Part shown: positions 1 to 14,496 of the stretch, piece after piece | Layout: every line of letters starts with the position of its first letter | Numbering within the stretch: position 1 is the stretch's first letter | Origin: Pipra filicauda | Taxonomy: Eukaryota; Chordata; Aves; Passeriformes; Pipridae | DNA: 64,000 bases | Direction: 5' to 3' | Assembly (NCBI RefSeq): GCF_003945595.2 | Contig: NW_024104313.1 | Span: forward strand, 620,001 to 684,000 | Program-made: the position numbers and the translations under genes | Notes under the pieces: model-generated | Told to the model about the DNA's origin: nothing | Databases searched by the model: none | The model's input: only the letters and a program-made list of their open reading frames with translations

Positions 1-1469
1 TCTGTAATTTGAAGCATGGCACTGTATAAAACGAAGGAAACTGTCGATCTGCCTGTCTTTTCTCTTAGCAAAGGTTGTTCACATTCTATGCCCCATAAAC
101 CTTGCAATTTTTTTATTGCATTTCCCCTTGAATGCATATTAAAGTATGGAAACAAGTCACCATCACTGAGCGCCAGAAACCTTTTCATGCAGGCTCGTTC
201 TTCAGTGCTGTTTTTTCCTCTGTCCCTTGGAACAACTTATTCCTTGTAGGAGTCTTTCTCAGACTTAAAGAAGCCTAGATGTACTTTGGTGTGTGTGTGT
301 GCATAAGTGCGTGTGGGTTTTCCATGCCTTTTTTTCCTACTTCAATTCTATCATTTGTCTTGTATTTTCACTCTTTCACCTCTTTCTTACCAAGTTCTAT
401 ACAAACTAGATTTGAAGTAAACCCTTCAGAGCTGTTATCAAGTATGTGAAGAAGCATTTCAACCTGTCTTTCTCAGGTATTTCCAACTAATTCTGCTTTA
501 AAACAGAAAAAGACCCTCAATTTTTTGGCAAAATTTCATATTTATTTTAAATCTTTTGGGCACAGTTAGATTCACTTAATTCTCTCCATATTTTATTTGT
601 AGTATATTTGTATTTGTGGTATATTGGTTTTTCAGCGCTTAGGTTTTCATGTAGCATTTCTGTTTCTTGTCTGTAGGGAGTTCCCTCTTGCCCTAGTGTC
701 ACTTGTAGCATTGGCTTTAATTGTTTGATATTCATGATAGTTCCAAGTTCTTAATAATAGTAGGACCTCCTAGCATGTTATGCAGTTTTGATTTAGATGA
801 GTAGCATCTTTTCTAGAGCATGATTAACTGTTCAAATATGTTCATATATGGCCTTTTTTTAGATCTGATCTCTCACCACTTGTCTTGGAAAGCTTTCTTC
901 CTTTGTACTCTTTTAAACTTGAAAACATCATATAGTGAAGACAAATGAGAACAGACAGTGAAAAGCCAAAGATTCATCTTTCTAGTTCACCTTTTGATTT
1001 AAAGCTAATTGGTTTTTTTAAAGCCACAAGAACTACCCTTTCTGACCATGATAGGTAGAGTCAGATCAAGCAGGTAGGTTATCTCATTCAGTTGTACTAT
1101 CATGTAGCACAGTTTAACTGCAGCTGTCATGTCTTTAGAACTTGCACTCGTTTAGCATTTGATCATGGATCAAGGAATTGAAAATAGTGACCAATTAAGT
1201 TCACAGTCAATAAGATTAAAAGACGGGACTGGAATAACTTAGCATGTTAACATTCTGGTTTTTTACTCGTGCGAGCAAGCTCTGGAAGCAGCTACAGAGA
1301 TAAGAATGGCACTAGATCCTTCCAGTAAAATATTCTTACTGAAATTTACAATTCCTGATTTTCATTATTAGAAATATTTGTAAATGTTGATTAAAAATGT
1401 TCTGAATTATTTCATTTTTCAATGTGGGTCTGTCAGCAAAGGAAATTGGAGGATTTTTCTTCTGATGTC
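1..1469. other. AT-rich non-coding DNA, nothing recognised
   Basis: No open frame longer than about 77 codons and no repeat family that I recognise. A short GT run lies near 290-302. The short frames show no domain, no codon bias and no flanking splice pattern that would support an exon. Confidence 0.6.
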
Positions 1470-1566
1470 TTGACTTGCTCCACCACATGTCCTGTGTAGG
1501 GCTAAGGGTTGGACTTGATGATCCTTGTGGGTGCCTTCCAACTCAGCACATTATGTGATTCTGTGA
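1470..1566 (+). repeat. CR1 LINE, 5'-truncated 3' end fragment
   Basis: About 95 bases match the 3' untranslated end of avian CR1: the stretch around GGTTGGACTTGATGATCC, the CCTTGTGGGTGCCTTCCAACTC block, and the terminal TGTGATTCTGTGA motif. The same order of blocks is seen at 35,850-35,938 in the larger CR1 copy of this window. CR1 copies are normally strongly 5'-truncated and have short octamer-like 3' ends rather than poly(A), which fits. The left edge is uncertain by some tens of bases. Confidence 0.85.
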
Positions 1567-4500
1567 CATCTAGAGTGAGTAGCACTTTGATTTATTTTCT
1601 CAGAGGGCTGTTTCATTCCATGTGCTTTGAAACAACGGGGGAAAAAACCTGGCAGTATCAGCAGCATAGAGACCTGCGTGTTGTTTTCTGTCATATATAG
1701 TGTCATTTTGAATGTAAAGATTAGTCAAGACTGAGGAAAGTGGTAATTGCTGCTTATCCTAGAATGTTTTAACAAGCAACTGATTAGTTTTTTTACACAA
1801 AAAGACAATTTCAAGAAGAGCTGAGCAGAGCTTAGAGAATATAAAGCTAATGTCTAAACATTTCCCTACCAAGATGGAAGTTGTTAGGTTTTATGGCATA
1901 ATTTCACAGGTGGTTAACTGTGTGGCTCCTAATATTTGGACAGGGGATTTTTTATTATTATTACTCTCATATTCTTCGTAACGCTTTGGGGCTTTAGAGG
2001 GTCTTCCAAACAATCACTGCTTCCACAGACCAGTATTCTTCACTTTACCCAACATCACTTTAAAGATTTAGAGCCCTGAACGACACCATCTGACTACCGC
2101 ATGTGACACATGGGAGACCAGGAAGAAGCTTCCAGCAGCCGAGCTACCAGTAGAGTCAGGGAATCACATTTTTTGTGCATTGCACTCAATTACGTACATC
2201 CTCTTTCTTTTAAAGTGCTGCCATGCAACGAGCTTGCAATATATAAAGTGACCAGGAGATCCAACCTTCTATTTCCTTGTTATTTTGAATAAAAAAATAG
2301 AGAGGACAATTGAGAATTGTCAAAAAGACCCCCCTGTACAATTGCACTCCTGACCAAAGTGTTTGGCCCTCCACTGCAGCTGCTGGTTTTGTCACAGTAG
2401 TAGTTACCTAGGCATCATATAGTTGCTTCTGGAACTGGCAAGCTGCAAATCAACCAATGCTGCTGTTTCTGTCCATACTGTCTGCATATGGTGTGCAGAT
2501 GCACCAGTCACAGGAGGAATCTTTGAGCAGGTTCCCTGAAGACAGAGGACAAAACTTACCATCAGCACTTCTATGAAACCCCATGCTGAAGTGATATATC
2601 TGAAGTGATATATTTAGTGTTGGACATGTCTTTCTTGGGAAGCAGATCTCCCTGTAATGTCTTCTTGATACTGATTAGGCATCTGGACACATGATGTAAC
2701 TCTGGACTTGCACGAAGGGGCACACATTGCCATGCACAGGTGAACATCCTCAGAACATTAGGCCTGCACTGCTGATAGAAATGTTTTGACTAACAGTGTA
2801 CTTGCAATAGATAACTGATCAGGAAATACTTTTTCTAAAGTATTCTTGATCAAGATACCCAGATAAGGGGTCATAACTTTATCATAGAGGAAACACCTCT
2901 ATTTCCAGTTAAGACACCCATTTGCTCACTTCTGTTCTTTCATAGTCACCCTTCAGTCTCTTCCAAGAGCCCTAAGTTTTCAATTTCCTTCCAAAACTGC
3001 CTTTCAAGGCAGTCTATCTGCAATGCCACTTAATTCCTCAGACTTCGAGGAGGTTTTCTTCCTAAAGAGACAGTCAGATTTGGAAAAAGTCTTGTTATTC
3101 CCTTCATCAGATGATTCCACTATTCATACTTCCTTCTCTTACCAAATACAATCAAACAATCATTGTCTCACAAAACTAATTAAGGCTTGCAGGAACGCAG
3201 GTGCTGGTAACCCAGGGAATCCCCAATCCCTTCTCTCCATATAGTAATGGAGACCTTGACGCAATATACCAAACACTGTTTTCAAAGTATGACATGTTCA
3301 CTTTATTTTTCTGTTTAGTTTTAGCTGGAGATTCCAATGAGGAGTGTATTGTGCAAAAGTAAAAGCATGATTACTGAAAACAGCTACAGATTTTAAAAGC
3401 ATTTACTATCAAAAAGTACATTTTAAAAGTTTCTGTGTCCTTCCTATTACTGAGCACTGTTACGCTGTTATGTCAGGCAGCTGTCTGAACTGGCTAAATT
3501 TTTGTTCTGAAATTTACCTACACCTGATAGTGAAATGCCTACAATCTATTGTTATTCCTTCTCCTCAAGGTTTTTTCTCTTTTCTCTCCCTGCAAATTTT
3601 GCTGCAGTTCTCTAGAGAAATGAAAGGCCTTTGAATTGAAACTGATGCTCCTAGACAGTACAATGCTGTTGTCATCTATGCATTTACATTTTCCATTCTC
3701 CTTGGCTTGGCTATTTACTAGAAATACCAGCTTTCTATAGCCTTAAGACAGAAAGAATGTCTTACACTATGTACTTCTAGAAGCTGTAGCAATGCCCTGT
3801 AGGGCATCCAAACTGTTGTCCTAAATTGAGATGACAGTGTTGCTCATATTAAATTGCTTTCTTGCCTGGCTTGGCATGCTGGGATCCATATCTATTAATG
3901 CAGGAGTGTCCAAATGTCCTGCTAGGAAAGCAATTTGTTCCTCAGTAGGGTGTCAGGAAAGCAGCTGGTCTAAGAAACTATCAGAGGTGATGTTAGGGGC
4001 AAGTTGTGTTTTTCTTGATTTAATGGAAATTTTCACCGATCCATCTCTTTGCCTATCCCCACCACTTGTCAACAGAGCAGCACATATCCATCTTCAGCCA
4101 TCTCCTACCCCTCCCGACAAGCCTGTCATATCTCTCTTGTGGAGAGACAGGCTTTCACACAGCCTGAGCCTCATAATAGACACTTCAACAACAGCAAACA
4201 TGTTATTAATGGATTTTTTTTAAAATGCCCTACAGAGACACAATTTCAGAACATTCTTGCTAAGTATCAGTTTTTAAACCTCCACTTGTAGAGAGAGACT
4301 CTCACAAACTGAGGTTTATTTTTGTCTATCTTCTCTTTTTTCACACATACCATAAAGTACTTTTAATCCCTTGAATAGCTTTTATCACTTTGCCTTTTTT
4401 CTATTTATATTCTAAATTAGATTTTAAGTCAACTAACAAAAGAGAATTGTGATGTTTCTGGAGTCTCATTCAGTGGTTTATTAATGTTAATGTATGTTAC

Positions 4501-6660
4501 CTATTGTTTGAGAAAATTATTATGGGGGTATCTACATTTACAAAGCTAGACTATGGTTTATGGAAACAATTTTCTGGTGATTTTAAGAGGAAGCAATGTA
4601 CAAGTAGGATGTGACAGTCTATATCTTAATGTCTGTGCTTGATTTTAGATTTAGCTGAGTTACAGCTATCTCAAAATTATTGTTTATAGATACCCTGTTG
4701 GAGTTTTTTAGCAAATACTTGCGGACAGGTTTTTTCCTTCTCTATGCCTATAGATGTGATATAATAAGGTTGACTATAAAGTTTATCCTACCATTACCAA
4801 TTCTCATCTCTATATTCTTTGGCTAGGAGTTTTCTTTCTGTCGTTAACTTGCATCATGCTTAGTACACCGTGGTTCCTAACCCACAAAGTTGTGCTTAAT
4901 GAATTAAGAAGAATTATAGGTATATGTGAATGAGGAACTGAATATATGTAAGTATATACTTCATTCTTACATGTATGATTTTCCAGTAGATGCAGTAATA
5001 AAAAAGCAAACTTTACAGGGAAATAAACCTCGAATAATAACTTATTTTTTAAATGTGAAAAAAATATCATGGAGGTTTGGGCCTTTACCTACTAGGGCAT
5101 AGATGATTTTACTTATAGGTCAAAAAAGCAAAGTAAAACACACTGGAAATAGTTTAGTGCAAATATTATAAGGGATTTTTTTCTTTTCATGAACCAAGGT
5201 GTATGGTGAATTGCAGATATAAGTGCATATTATAGTCACAAGTGAAAAAGGAGGACTCTTTGTCTCCAGCAGGTTTCCAGTTTCCACTTCCACTGTGAAG
5301 GACACGATATATTATCTAACTGATGTTCCTGCACCACAAAATATTGCAGATTTGTCTTCATTTTTGTGTTCTTTTATAAAGATTATCCAAGTTCTAAATA
5401 CGAGAGACTTTCTAACATCCAGTCCATTATTTAGACATATATGACAAACTATTCAATTCTGTGCTACTGTGCCATATGAACATGAGAAACCATGTACCAT
5501 CATTTCAAAAATACTTTCTCCTGTGTCTTTTCTCCTCTGCTAATTATGTTGGTTTATACATTTTTCATTAAATGTCTTGTCATTGAAACTCTATTATGAA
5601 GGAATACAAACATTGATTTAAAGGTGTCAGGGTGACAGTAACCTAAAAGGGAAGTCCTTGGAGATGTAACTTGAGGGGGTGGGACGCATAAGTCTGTAGA
5701 TATTTCCCACATACATGCTCTTATTTATTTGCTGTTGTGCTTAGATCGAACTTTAGTACCACATAAACCTTAAAAATCATCACAATAGAAAGAACTCAAA
5801 AACTGCATATGAATGCTTCGACTTTGAGTACTTTCGTAGCTTTTCATGGAAATTAATCCTGATTGATTTTATGTTTGCATATACAAATTAATGGAATAGA
5901 AAAGAATCTGAAATATTCCAGGCTATCTCCTTAACTCCTCTGCTTATCCCTTTATACTAATCCATTGGTTTGCAGCAGTAAAACTGGATTAATCAGATTA
6001 GTGCTAGGGAAAGTCAATTTAATATAAAGCAGCCTCACTGAAACTTTGGTATGTCTGAGATTGGCCCAAAAGTGTCTGGGTCATGATTAGGTGGAACATG
6101 AAATCACCTTTTCTCCTCGTCCACAGCTATATTAACCAGGGTCAGAAGCTGGATGAGAATAAAAAATTATGTTCTCTGCTAAATTGCTTTTCCAATGGAG
6201 TTTGCTCTTGTTGTCTTCAAAAATAATTAAGGTAAATGCACTATGGAGCTGGGCATACACTTGTTGTTGATTATACACAAGAAAATCTTTAAGTTGTCTT
6301 TAAGACATTTTGCTTCTGAAATGATGAAATAGAGAATAATGAAAATTCGAAATCTTAATTTATCTGGAAACAACGGAGTTTCCAAGCAAAAACGATGTCA
6401 GAATGTAAATGAGGAGAATAGCATATAGAGATTTGTCAAACAATTCTAATTTTAGAGTCCAAAAGTGAAAAAATTGTGAAACAATTTAGGAATTTTTCAG
6501 GTTTTTGATAAAGGGTCTGCATGTATGCTTGTATGCAAAAGGTGCCCTTCTACCCCTTCCACAGAAGGAAGTAAAAGGCTTCTTTTCTGGCTATCTCATT
6601 TTCAGTAGATCTACTGATGGTGATAATCCTGCTGATTGACACAGTTTATATAAGGGACAG
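1567..6660. other. AT-rich non-coding DNA, nothing recognised
   Basis: Read on both strands. The longest frames (for example 130 codons at 3,831-4,223) have no recognisable domain, and a second unrelated frame overlaps that one. No LTR, CR1, tRNA or microsatellite of note. This may be intergenic or deep intron; I cannot tell which. Confidence 0.5.
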
Positions 6661-6812
6661 TTTTGGGGCGGGTTTTTTGTTTGGGTTGGGTTGGGTTTTT
6701 TGTTTGTTGGGTTTTTTTGAGGAGGGGGAGTTGGGGTTTTGCTGGGGTTTTTTTGTTTGGTTTGGGGGTTTTTTTGGTTGGTTTGTTTGGTTTTTGGGTT
6801 TTTTCTTTGTTA
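6661..6812 (+). repeat. G/T-rich low-complexity tract
   Basis: About 150 bases made almost only of G and T, with units such as GGGTTGGGTTGGGTTTT and many TTTTGGTTTGG variants. It has four or more G runs of three or more, so the plus strand could form G-quadruplexes. It is not the vertebrate TTAGGG telomere repeat. The open frame through it (glycine, phenylalanine and tryptophan only) is a composition artefact. Confidence 0.85.
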
Positions 6813-9069
6813 AGGCTTTTTGATTAATCCATTTGATTTTTCAGCATTTAAATGCTGCTCTTTTTCAAAGTACCCACTAATTATGAACATACTATATGGT
6901 ATTAATCTCAGTATCCTCAAATGAATCTCCTCTCCCCTCTTTCTCTCTTAGCTCTTTCGTATTGTTCTTTTCTTTCCAATTTCCTTTATGGCAATGAGTA
7001 GTGTGGGCTATGTTTAAACTTTGAACCAGACATAAGCAGATGTGCAGAACAAGATATTTCAGTGTCTGAGGTGTGTGGTATTTCCTTATGTAAACCTTTA
7101 TTGTTGAGAGCAAATAACAGTTACCACAATAAATGCAGTAATGTATATACATTTTGTCCTCATTGATTGTTGTATGTAAATTCTTATTGAAATAATAGTA
7201 AAATGCTTTCCTGAAAATGTTGACCTTTGAGCAGTGAATCTTATCACTGGCTACACTTAATACACTGCATATGTCCAGATCATTAAAAGGTACTATTTGT
7301 TAAACCTCATTTGGGAATCTGTAATTTGAAACTTTGGTAGAGAGATGAAAAATTCTGAGTCTGTAAGCAAATACAAACTAGTATTTGATTGAACATTAGA
7401 GAATTTTCATAGTGCCATTTAGGATGTGTGTGTGTCTGTGTGTGCATGCAAGAAAAAGAGAGGGAATTAAAAAATTCTCACCTGTGCTGCATCTGAAAAC
7501 TCACAGTGAGATGAAGTTTGTTTCATGATAAAAATGAATGCCACTGCAGAAGCTGTCTCTGCAAAACTGATATATTGTTTTCTCAGTCTAACATTTCTCC
7601 TGCCAGTTGGCAGATTTTTTTTCAGAAAGCAACCCATCTGCTGCTTGAACCACAGTAACTTTGCAACTCACTGCTTGCACTGTTGTTTCTCCTCTTGCCC
7701 TGTGATCAAAAGGTATTTGTGGTTCAGCGACATGGCAACTAAGCAATAAAGTCAGAGTATTTTAAGCAAACGCAGTCCAGGAAATAATTGCATATATTTA
7801 TTTTCAGAGCAGGGTGTGCAGCAATTGATGCAACCAGTAGACAACAGAGGTTGCAGGGACTCCTAGAAATTAGTGTTCCCCCCAAAACTGTTCCCTGTTA
7901 GCACAGCTTATCCTTTGTTCTCTCTAATGGCAATTCTCACAGCACTTCTGTGAAAATTTTAAAGGAATGGTTAACAAAAGCGTTCATTACTTTACCATGA
8001 AAGATGGATCACTGAAATTAAAAGGATTGAGATTACTAAAATTGCTTTGGAGATTATTGAGATTATTTTCCATTTGAGATAGATTATATTCTTTTTTTGT
8101 GATACTATTTCTTAGCATGGGATATTATAAAGCAATGGATGATTTTCACTGTCTCTCTGTCCTTGCTGGTAAATGTATTTCTGTTTGCATAAGAACAAAA
8201 GAATAAACTTTAGTTTAAATGCTACTGAATTGAAAACACAATAGACTCAACTCTAGCCTTTGTAGGCCCTTTGAGTCAAGGTGGTCAGTTTGCGTGAGAG
8301 AAATCTAATCAATGGAACTCAATACTTGTAACACAGAGGACAGGGATGGGTCCTCTTTCTAAAGTGTGTTCTGAGTCTGAATTAATTTCTTACTCCTTTC
8401 CTCTGATTAGTAAAGGGAACACATGAATAACTGATCTTTTAGTTTAGCCATCTAATGAAAGAGACTTCAAGTCACCAAAGGAAAGCAACATAATATCATA
8501 TAAAAAATTTATATTTGACCCAAACCTGTATTTCACTTCTGTAGCAAGAAATATTTCAGTTATAACCAAAGCAACAGAAATTCTGGTCTAGAATTAAGTT
8601 AAATCAACAAAGGAGGAAAAGGAACTTCAGCTTCCCTCCTCTCCAGGAGCTAGGAATCACTTTTCCCATGTGGTTCACCTCGTGGTCTTTGAAGTACTTT
8701 CAAGGAGAGTTATCATGCAGTAGTGCTCAGTGCATTTCCTCTGACAGACTAGGGTTCAAGACTCCTCAAGCGGAAAAGGGAAATGCTGTCTCCTTGTCAT
8801 CTGCTCCTGTGCTTGCTTGATTTTTGTGAATATAGCCTGAAAAAGGAGAATCCACCCAACTTGCCTGCCTAACCTATGCCAAAGTCATAAATAGCATTGG
8901 TGGGGCTGACTCAAATTTTCTAGGGAATATAACTCATACTTCCTAAATTTGCTGTCCCTATTTAGCATGTGGAAAAGGATTTTTGAATCTTTTGAAAAGG
9001 ATTTTGGATATTATAAAGTAAAACTGAATGGCAAAAATATTTATTCTGTAGTTTCAACAGGCTCCAACA
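6813..9069. other. AT-rich non-coding DNA, nothing recognised
   Basis: Contains a short GT run near 7,425-7,444 and a stretch near 8,030-8,090 rich in imperfect GAGATTA units. No coding or mobile-element signal that I can support. Confidence 0.5.
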
Positions 9070-9157
9070 CCCCAAAACAAACCAGCCAACCAACCAATCA
9101 AACAGAAAACACGAAAAACAAAACCAAAAAAAAGCAAAACACCACAAATAAAAAACC
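9070..9157 (+). repeat. A/C-rich low-complexity tract (AACCAAAC-like)
   Basis: A run of units such as CCAACCAACCAATC and AAAACCAAAAAAAAGC. It is the complementary composition to the G/T tract at 6,661-6,812. A similar tract occurs at 38,166-38,250, and a shorter one near 11,761-11,783. The 84-codon frame across it is low-complexity. Confidence 0.8.
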
Positions 9158-12100
9158 TTTCAGACAGTTCTGTTTGTCCGGTAAATATCCCAAAGGTGTC
9201 TAAGGAACTTAAAAGAGGAGCAAATGAGAGAGACCATGCTGAATTTGTTAAAACAGGCAGATGGCTTGAACAGAAAGATAGCTTATTCTCTCCCTCAGCT
9301 ATAATGTTCTCAGCAAGTGTCTCTGTTGAAAGGATAAGCATGAGAAGAGATAATAGGATCTTAAGATAACTAGGAGCATATCAAAAAGAATTATCTTGGT
9401 ATTATTGGAAGGTCCTCCACATGCTGGGAACTACAGCCCCTGCTTTTTTCTTTGGAAGAGGTATTTATCACATTGTTGGATAAAATCTATCAGTAAATAA
9501 AACCTGTTTGGTTCATGTTAGTCAATTGGCTGGGGACTATTCTAAAATATTTTTGGAGAAATTTGGCACAAGTGTTAAACACCCACTTTTGTGAAGCATA
9601 TGGTTTGGTAAAATAGGTTTGTTTAACTGACTTTTAAGATTGTTGGATTAAAGAAATGATAACATCAGCATTCTTCTTTTCCTTCTGAATCCACTAAAAA
9701 TGTACCAAAATGAAAGCACAGAGTATTATGTGGTGAAGTATAGAGTAAAAGACCATTTAAAATCATATACCCTTGGGAAAGACAAATCAAGTGTCACTGA
9801 GACATTAAGAACTAAGAAATCTAGTAATTTTTTAATCTATCTTGGAGACTGTGGAGAAAGCCTTATGTTGACAATTATTTAGTTTTCAGAATCCCAAAAA
9901 GTCATGCAGTAGATTTCCATGTCACTCCTTTATTAAGTAGGAATTTTTAAAAGTTGCTATGATTTTATAAAGAAAAACATAGCTCAAGCTAGTAAAAATC
10001 AGCTGTAGACTGTCAGTGTTACTGAACAGATGGAATAGATTAGTTCACTGATGTTCAGTGAGTGGGCTGTGGTACACAAGAACATTGGCAGTTACTACAG
10101 CTGGCCTACAGACTCACAAGAAATGCCATTCTAGTGCTTGCCCGTAGAAATTGAGGATATACAGGACATTTTGAAGGCTGCTGGTCATCTGTAAGGTTTG
10201 AGACCCCATGGTTTTCAGATGTTTTTACCTAATAGTAATTTTAGAGTTTACATGGGATTGAAGTGGCATAAACAGGTTGGACTGTCTTCAAAGGGATAAT
10301 TGTATTTCCAAGAGTTAGACTGTGGTAGCATTGTTAACTGTGATGACAGCTTGCATCATCCTTTTACTTGTGATTGTTAAATGTGTGGTAGATTTTGTGT
10401 TGGTTCAGTGACTGCTACATCACGTACCTGTTCGTTAATGGTGTTCCTTGACTTTACTACCATAAATTATTTTATGTTATCAGTAACATACAATAACAGG
10501 AACTGTATTGACTCTAGTAGACCTATTTCTGTTACAGAATGCTATTTAGTGTGTGGCCAAAACTCTCTCTTCACTAGAATTGCTAAGATTTTTCTTATTT
10601 TAAATTGTCCTTAATAATGTTGTATATCTGACCAAGATTAGAAAATGAAAAAATGTCAAATGCTCTTGAAAAATGTCAAATGTTCAAATATAAAACAAAA
10701 AAAAATCACTGCTCGATTTTTAGTCAGTGTTTATTCCTATTTATTTCATTAGGAATTCACTTTTGTTAAAAAATGGATAAGTACTTGAAAGTTTTGGTAC
10801 TGTTACATTTCTCTTCATTGATATTTCAAAATGGTGAAGGTAACTGAATATCACCATTTCTTATGTTTCATGAGCAGAGACAATTAACCTGACTGCAGTG
10901 TATAATCGCTGTTCAGCAGTCTAGAGATAGAAAACAGCAACAAAGTCATTGGGTTGCTCTTTTCTAAATCTCATGGAGGGCAACAAATTGAACCTTGTGC
11001 ATCTGAACAAGAATCCCCATTATTAGAGAATAAATTTAGTAATATCCTGAGGTGCTACTAATGTTGAAATAAAGATCTCTCAATCTGTTGGTGAGTTAAT
11101 ATATCAGAACATTACACCTTATATCTAGCAGTCAGGGAATTAAAACAAATTGTGAGAGCTAAACAGTTAAATACTTTTTTTCTGAAGTCTGTCTTACATC
11201 ACTGAATTATAATACTAAATATTGTTAGGTCTTCCAAATTGCAGAGCAGTGTCTCTCTAATGAATCTGGCAATTTTTACTTGTTATTTGAAGAGTGCTGT
11301 CTGGCACAGTTTGTGCTGTACAGTGTTAACTGTTCATGTTCTTGGTCTTCCAGTTTTCTGCCTACCCCAGCCACTCCCAGGATGAGCTGGGAGCACATCC
11401 ACCAGGATTATAGGGTCCCTGAATTATATGGTACCTGCATCAACTTTTCCCAAGGCTACATTTCAGCAGGGTCACATAAGAAGCTTTTTAACTATTTGAG
11501 GTTGTTGGTTTGCATCTGTTCACAGTAACTTCTAATCAGCCTCACTTATAGGACGTAGCTGAACGCATGCTCGTTTCACATAGTATGGTGATAATTCTCT
11601 TCCTAATTCAGATAAAACAGTGTGATAAAGGAAACATTAGGTTCTATTGGCCTAATTTGTTGTTCAATGAATATACATAATCTAAATAGAGATCTCCTAT
11701 CACGAGTAGGATCAAACTGTCTCCTTTCATTAAAGAAAGGTTACAAAGCACTTATCAGTCAAAAAAAACCCAAACCAAAACCATTTGGATAAAAAGCGTA
11801 AGGGATGGAGTGATACATTTTTTTTAGATAGTTCATTATCTAATCTAGTCAGTGTTTACATGAGTACAAATATATGTTTCATTGGTGAAACTTCAGTACT
11901 GTACTGAACTGAGTTTAGACAGAGTGATTTAGAGGATGACTGAATGTCATCAGGCCTCTGTCACTGTGCAGGTGTTGTAGTAGCAAAGTCATAATTCCAA
12001 CATGCAATTCTATACTTCTTGCATTGGAATTGCCATAATTTCAACTGCTGCCTCTACCACCAATACCATGGAAAAGTTAGAATCCTTGTCTCAGAGTTGA

Positions 12101-14496
12101 AACTTTGGAAATGGCATTACGAAAGGAAGCGATGACCAGAAGATGTGGAGTGAGGGGAAGGAAGCAAGAGGATTACAGTAACATGTTATTCCAATTATCT
12201 AGGTTAATTTGGTTTCTGCTTAGTTAACTCCTTTTCTTTCAAGACTTACACTGTGCAGGGTAGGTTTCCTAGGGGATTTACTCTGGCAAATGTTCTAACT
12301 GTCATACCAGATACAGAAATATTTTAGGAGATCAATTTTTTATTAGCTAAGAACCAGATCCTCAACTTTTCACTGCTTTGCAGTATTTGAGCAATGTAAA
12401 ACAACTGGGAAATGCCCTGAGGAGGACCTTTGACATGCTTCTGCATTTTGGTTGATTCTTGCTTATATAATGGTCCCTGGTAGATTATCATGGTTCATTT
12501 TGAGCCAGGTCAGCCCTATTTAGCTCCTATGATACTCAGAAAATTCAAGAGAGTGGTTTTCAAATGTTTTCTTCATTCTAATATAAGAAATTCATTTCAA
12601 AGACCAATAAATGTTTCACAAAAACTGCTTGATAATAGATAGAGCGGGATAGCAGGGAAGAACTCAAAGGAAGAAGAGAGTAGATATCTTTATCTATCTA
12701 TAAAGATAGATACTATCCATTCCCAAGATAATAACTGATGCTATCTACAAAAAGCATTATCTATAACTGTCTTTCTTTCAATACTTAATTTAGAGATCAT
12801 AATTGAATCTGCAGTATACATTGTAAAATATACAGACTTGACAAGCAGGATGAGCTAACAATGCTATTGGATCCTTGACTGGGAATTTCAGAGATTTTGC
12901 TATTTTAACTACTTTGCTGTATTTGCTGCTTCTTATTAATACATGCTGCAGAAATCCTGTGTATAGAACTTAGCAAGTTACAAAGTCACAGGTAATAGCT
13001 TATCAGATAAATAAATTGAAGTGCACAGAATAAAAAAAGCCTCTGAATATAGAAGAATATACAGAAATAGTGTAATAATAATAATCAAGGATCAGAAGAA
13101 AAAAAATCTCCATACTGGTTCCCTCCCTCTTTGGAGATGCAAAAATGAAGAGTAATAAATTTTAGCCTTTAATGTAACTTCATTCAGAAACAAATCAGAC
13201 ATAAGAATGGCTGTCACAGCCAGAATACTTTAAAGCATGATAAAAGAATAGTAAATTGCTAATGTTACTGTATTCCAGGGGAGTTGCCTATGGTTTCTAG
13301 GGTAAGAAGATTAATGAAACTCCAGCTGCTAATGGCTAAGAGTAGGTATTCGACCTCAGTGCAATCTGAGTCAATCAGAAGCTTGCGGAGAGTATCCTTA
13401 GGCTATTTTTCCATTGTTAGATGACCTGTCTCTGTGTACTAATAAAGCATTACTCTTTCAGGCTGGCAGCCTGGTACAGGTATACAGAGAATGGCTGTAA
13501 GGCTGTCTTAAAGAAACCCTTTGTAAAGCTTGTAACAAGAAAGGAGGATCTTGTTAAAGAGACAGTCACAACCTGCAGTGCCACTGATATTCTGGACAGT
13601 GTTATAGTTCATGGAATAACTTACAGAACCCTTTATAATTTAGAGAGTCCCATATTCTCTGTTAGATACCCACTGAACTAATTTTTTACTTCATCTTTTA
13701 GAACCACATCTCTCCTTCAGCTGGAACACACTGCGTTATGGCACGGTTAATTGTAAAATCAAGATAATTAAATCAGTAAGTTACTATAAACTTGCTTAAA
13801 TTTCCCTGAATATTTGGTTCTTGCAATTGTCACCCTCTACACACAGTGGTACAGCTGCTGTAGAGCAGAGAGGGATAAACTAGCATACATTCTATCTTCT
13901 GAAAGTTTTCACAACCCAGTTCTACTTTCTGTAGTAAAATATTCTCTGCTTCTAAAAGACTAAATGAAATTTCAGTGATGAGAACTTGCACTTATTAATG
14001 CTTTAGTTATTTGTATGTGAGAAACTCTTTTATAAAGCTTTCTGAGATCCGTTTTTTCATGTTTTATGAACTTAACCAGATTCCCTTTTTATGTGGTCAG
14101 GAAAAGAATAGGTTTATTGAGTGCCCTTTATGAAAGTAAAATTGCTTTTCAGCTTGCAGGAGGTCCTGCAAGCAATTAACTTCAATCAACAAGAAGTGTC
14201 GTGAGTCCAGGGGAAATTATGCAAGTATGTTTCTCAAGCTTTAGTGATAATTGTCTACTCATCATGCAGCAGTTCTTTATGGTCTTCTGAAGATAATTGA
14301 AAAAAAAATTTTGCCTGTTGAAAAAAAGCTTTGTTATTCTGGATATATAGGACAGTCTTCAGCAATTCATTTACTCTTAATTAGGAAGTTAGCATTATGC
14401 TGCTGAATAGCCTAAAAGAACATTGTCTACTTTGATGATGGCATTTTATTAATGACTGATCAGGTACTTCTATTGACAACCTGATTTTTGAACTAT
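9158..14496. other. AT-rich non-coding DNA, nothing recognised
   Basis: No frame longer than about 86 codons and no repeat family recognised. A small perfect inverted repeat occurs near 12,685-12,708 (TATCTTTA, eight-base loop, TAAAGATA). A TAATAATAATAATC run lies at about 13,074-13,087. Confidence 0.5.

Noticed and set aside
3831..4223. 130-codon open frame on the plus strand
   Set aside because: No domain, no coding-like composition, and a second unrelated frame overlaps it; consistent with chance.
6661..6812. Interstitial telomere repeat
   Set aside because: Units are GGGTT and TTTGG variants, not TTAGGG.
6617..6823. Gly/Phe/Trp-rich 68-codon frame
   Set aside because: Produced entirely by the G/T low-complexity tract.
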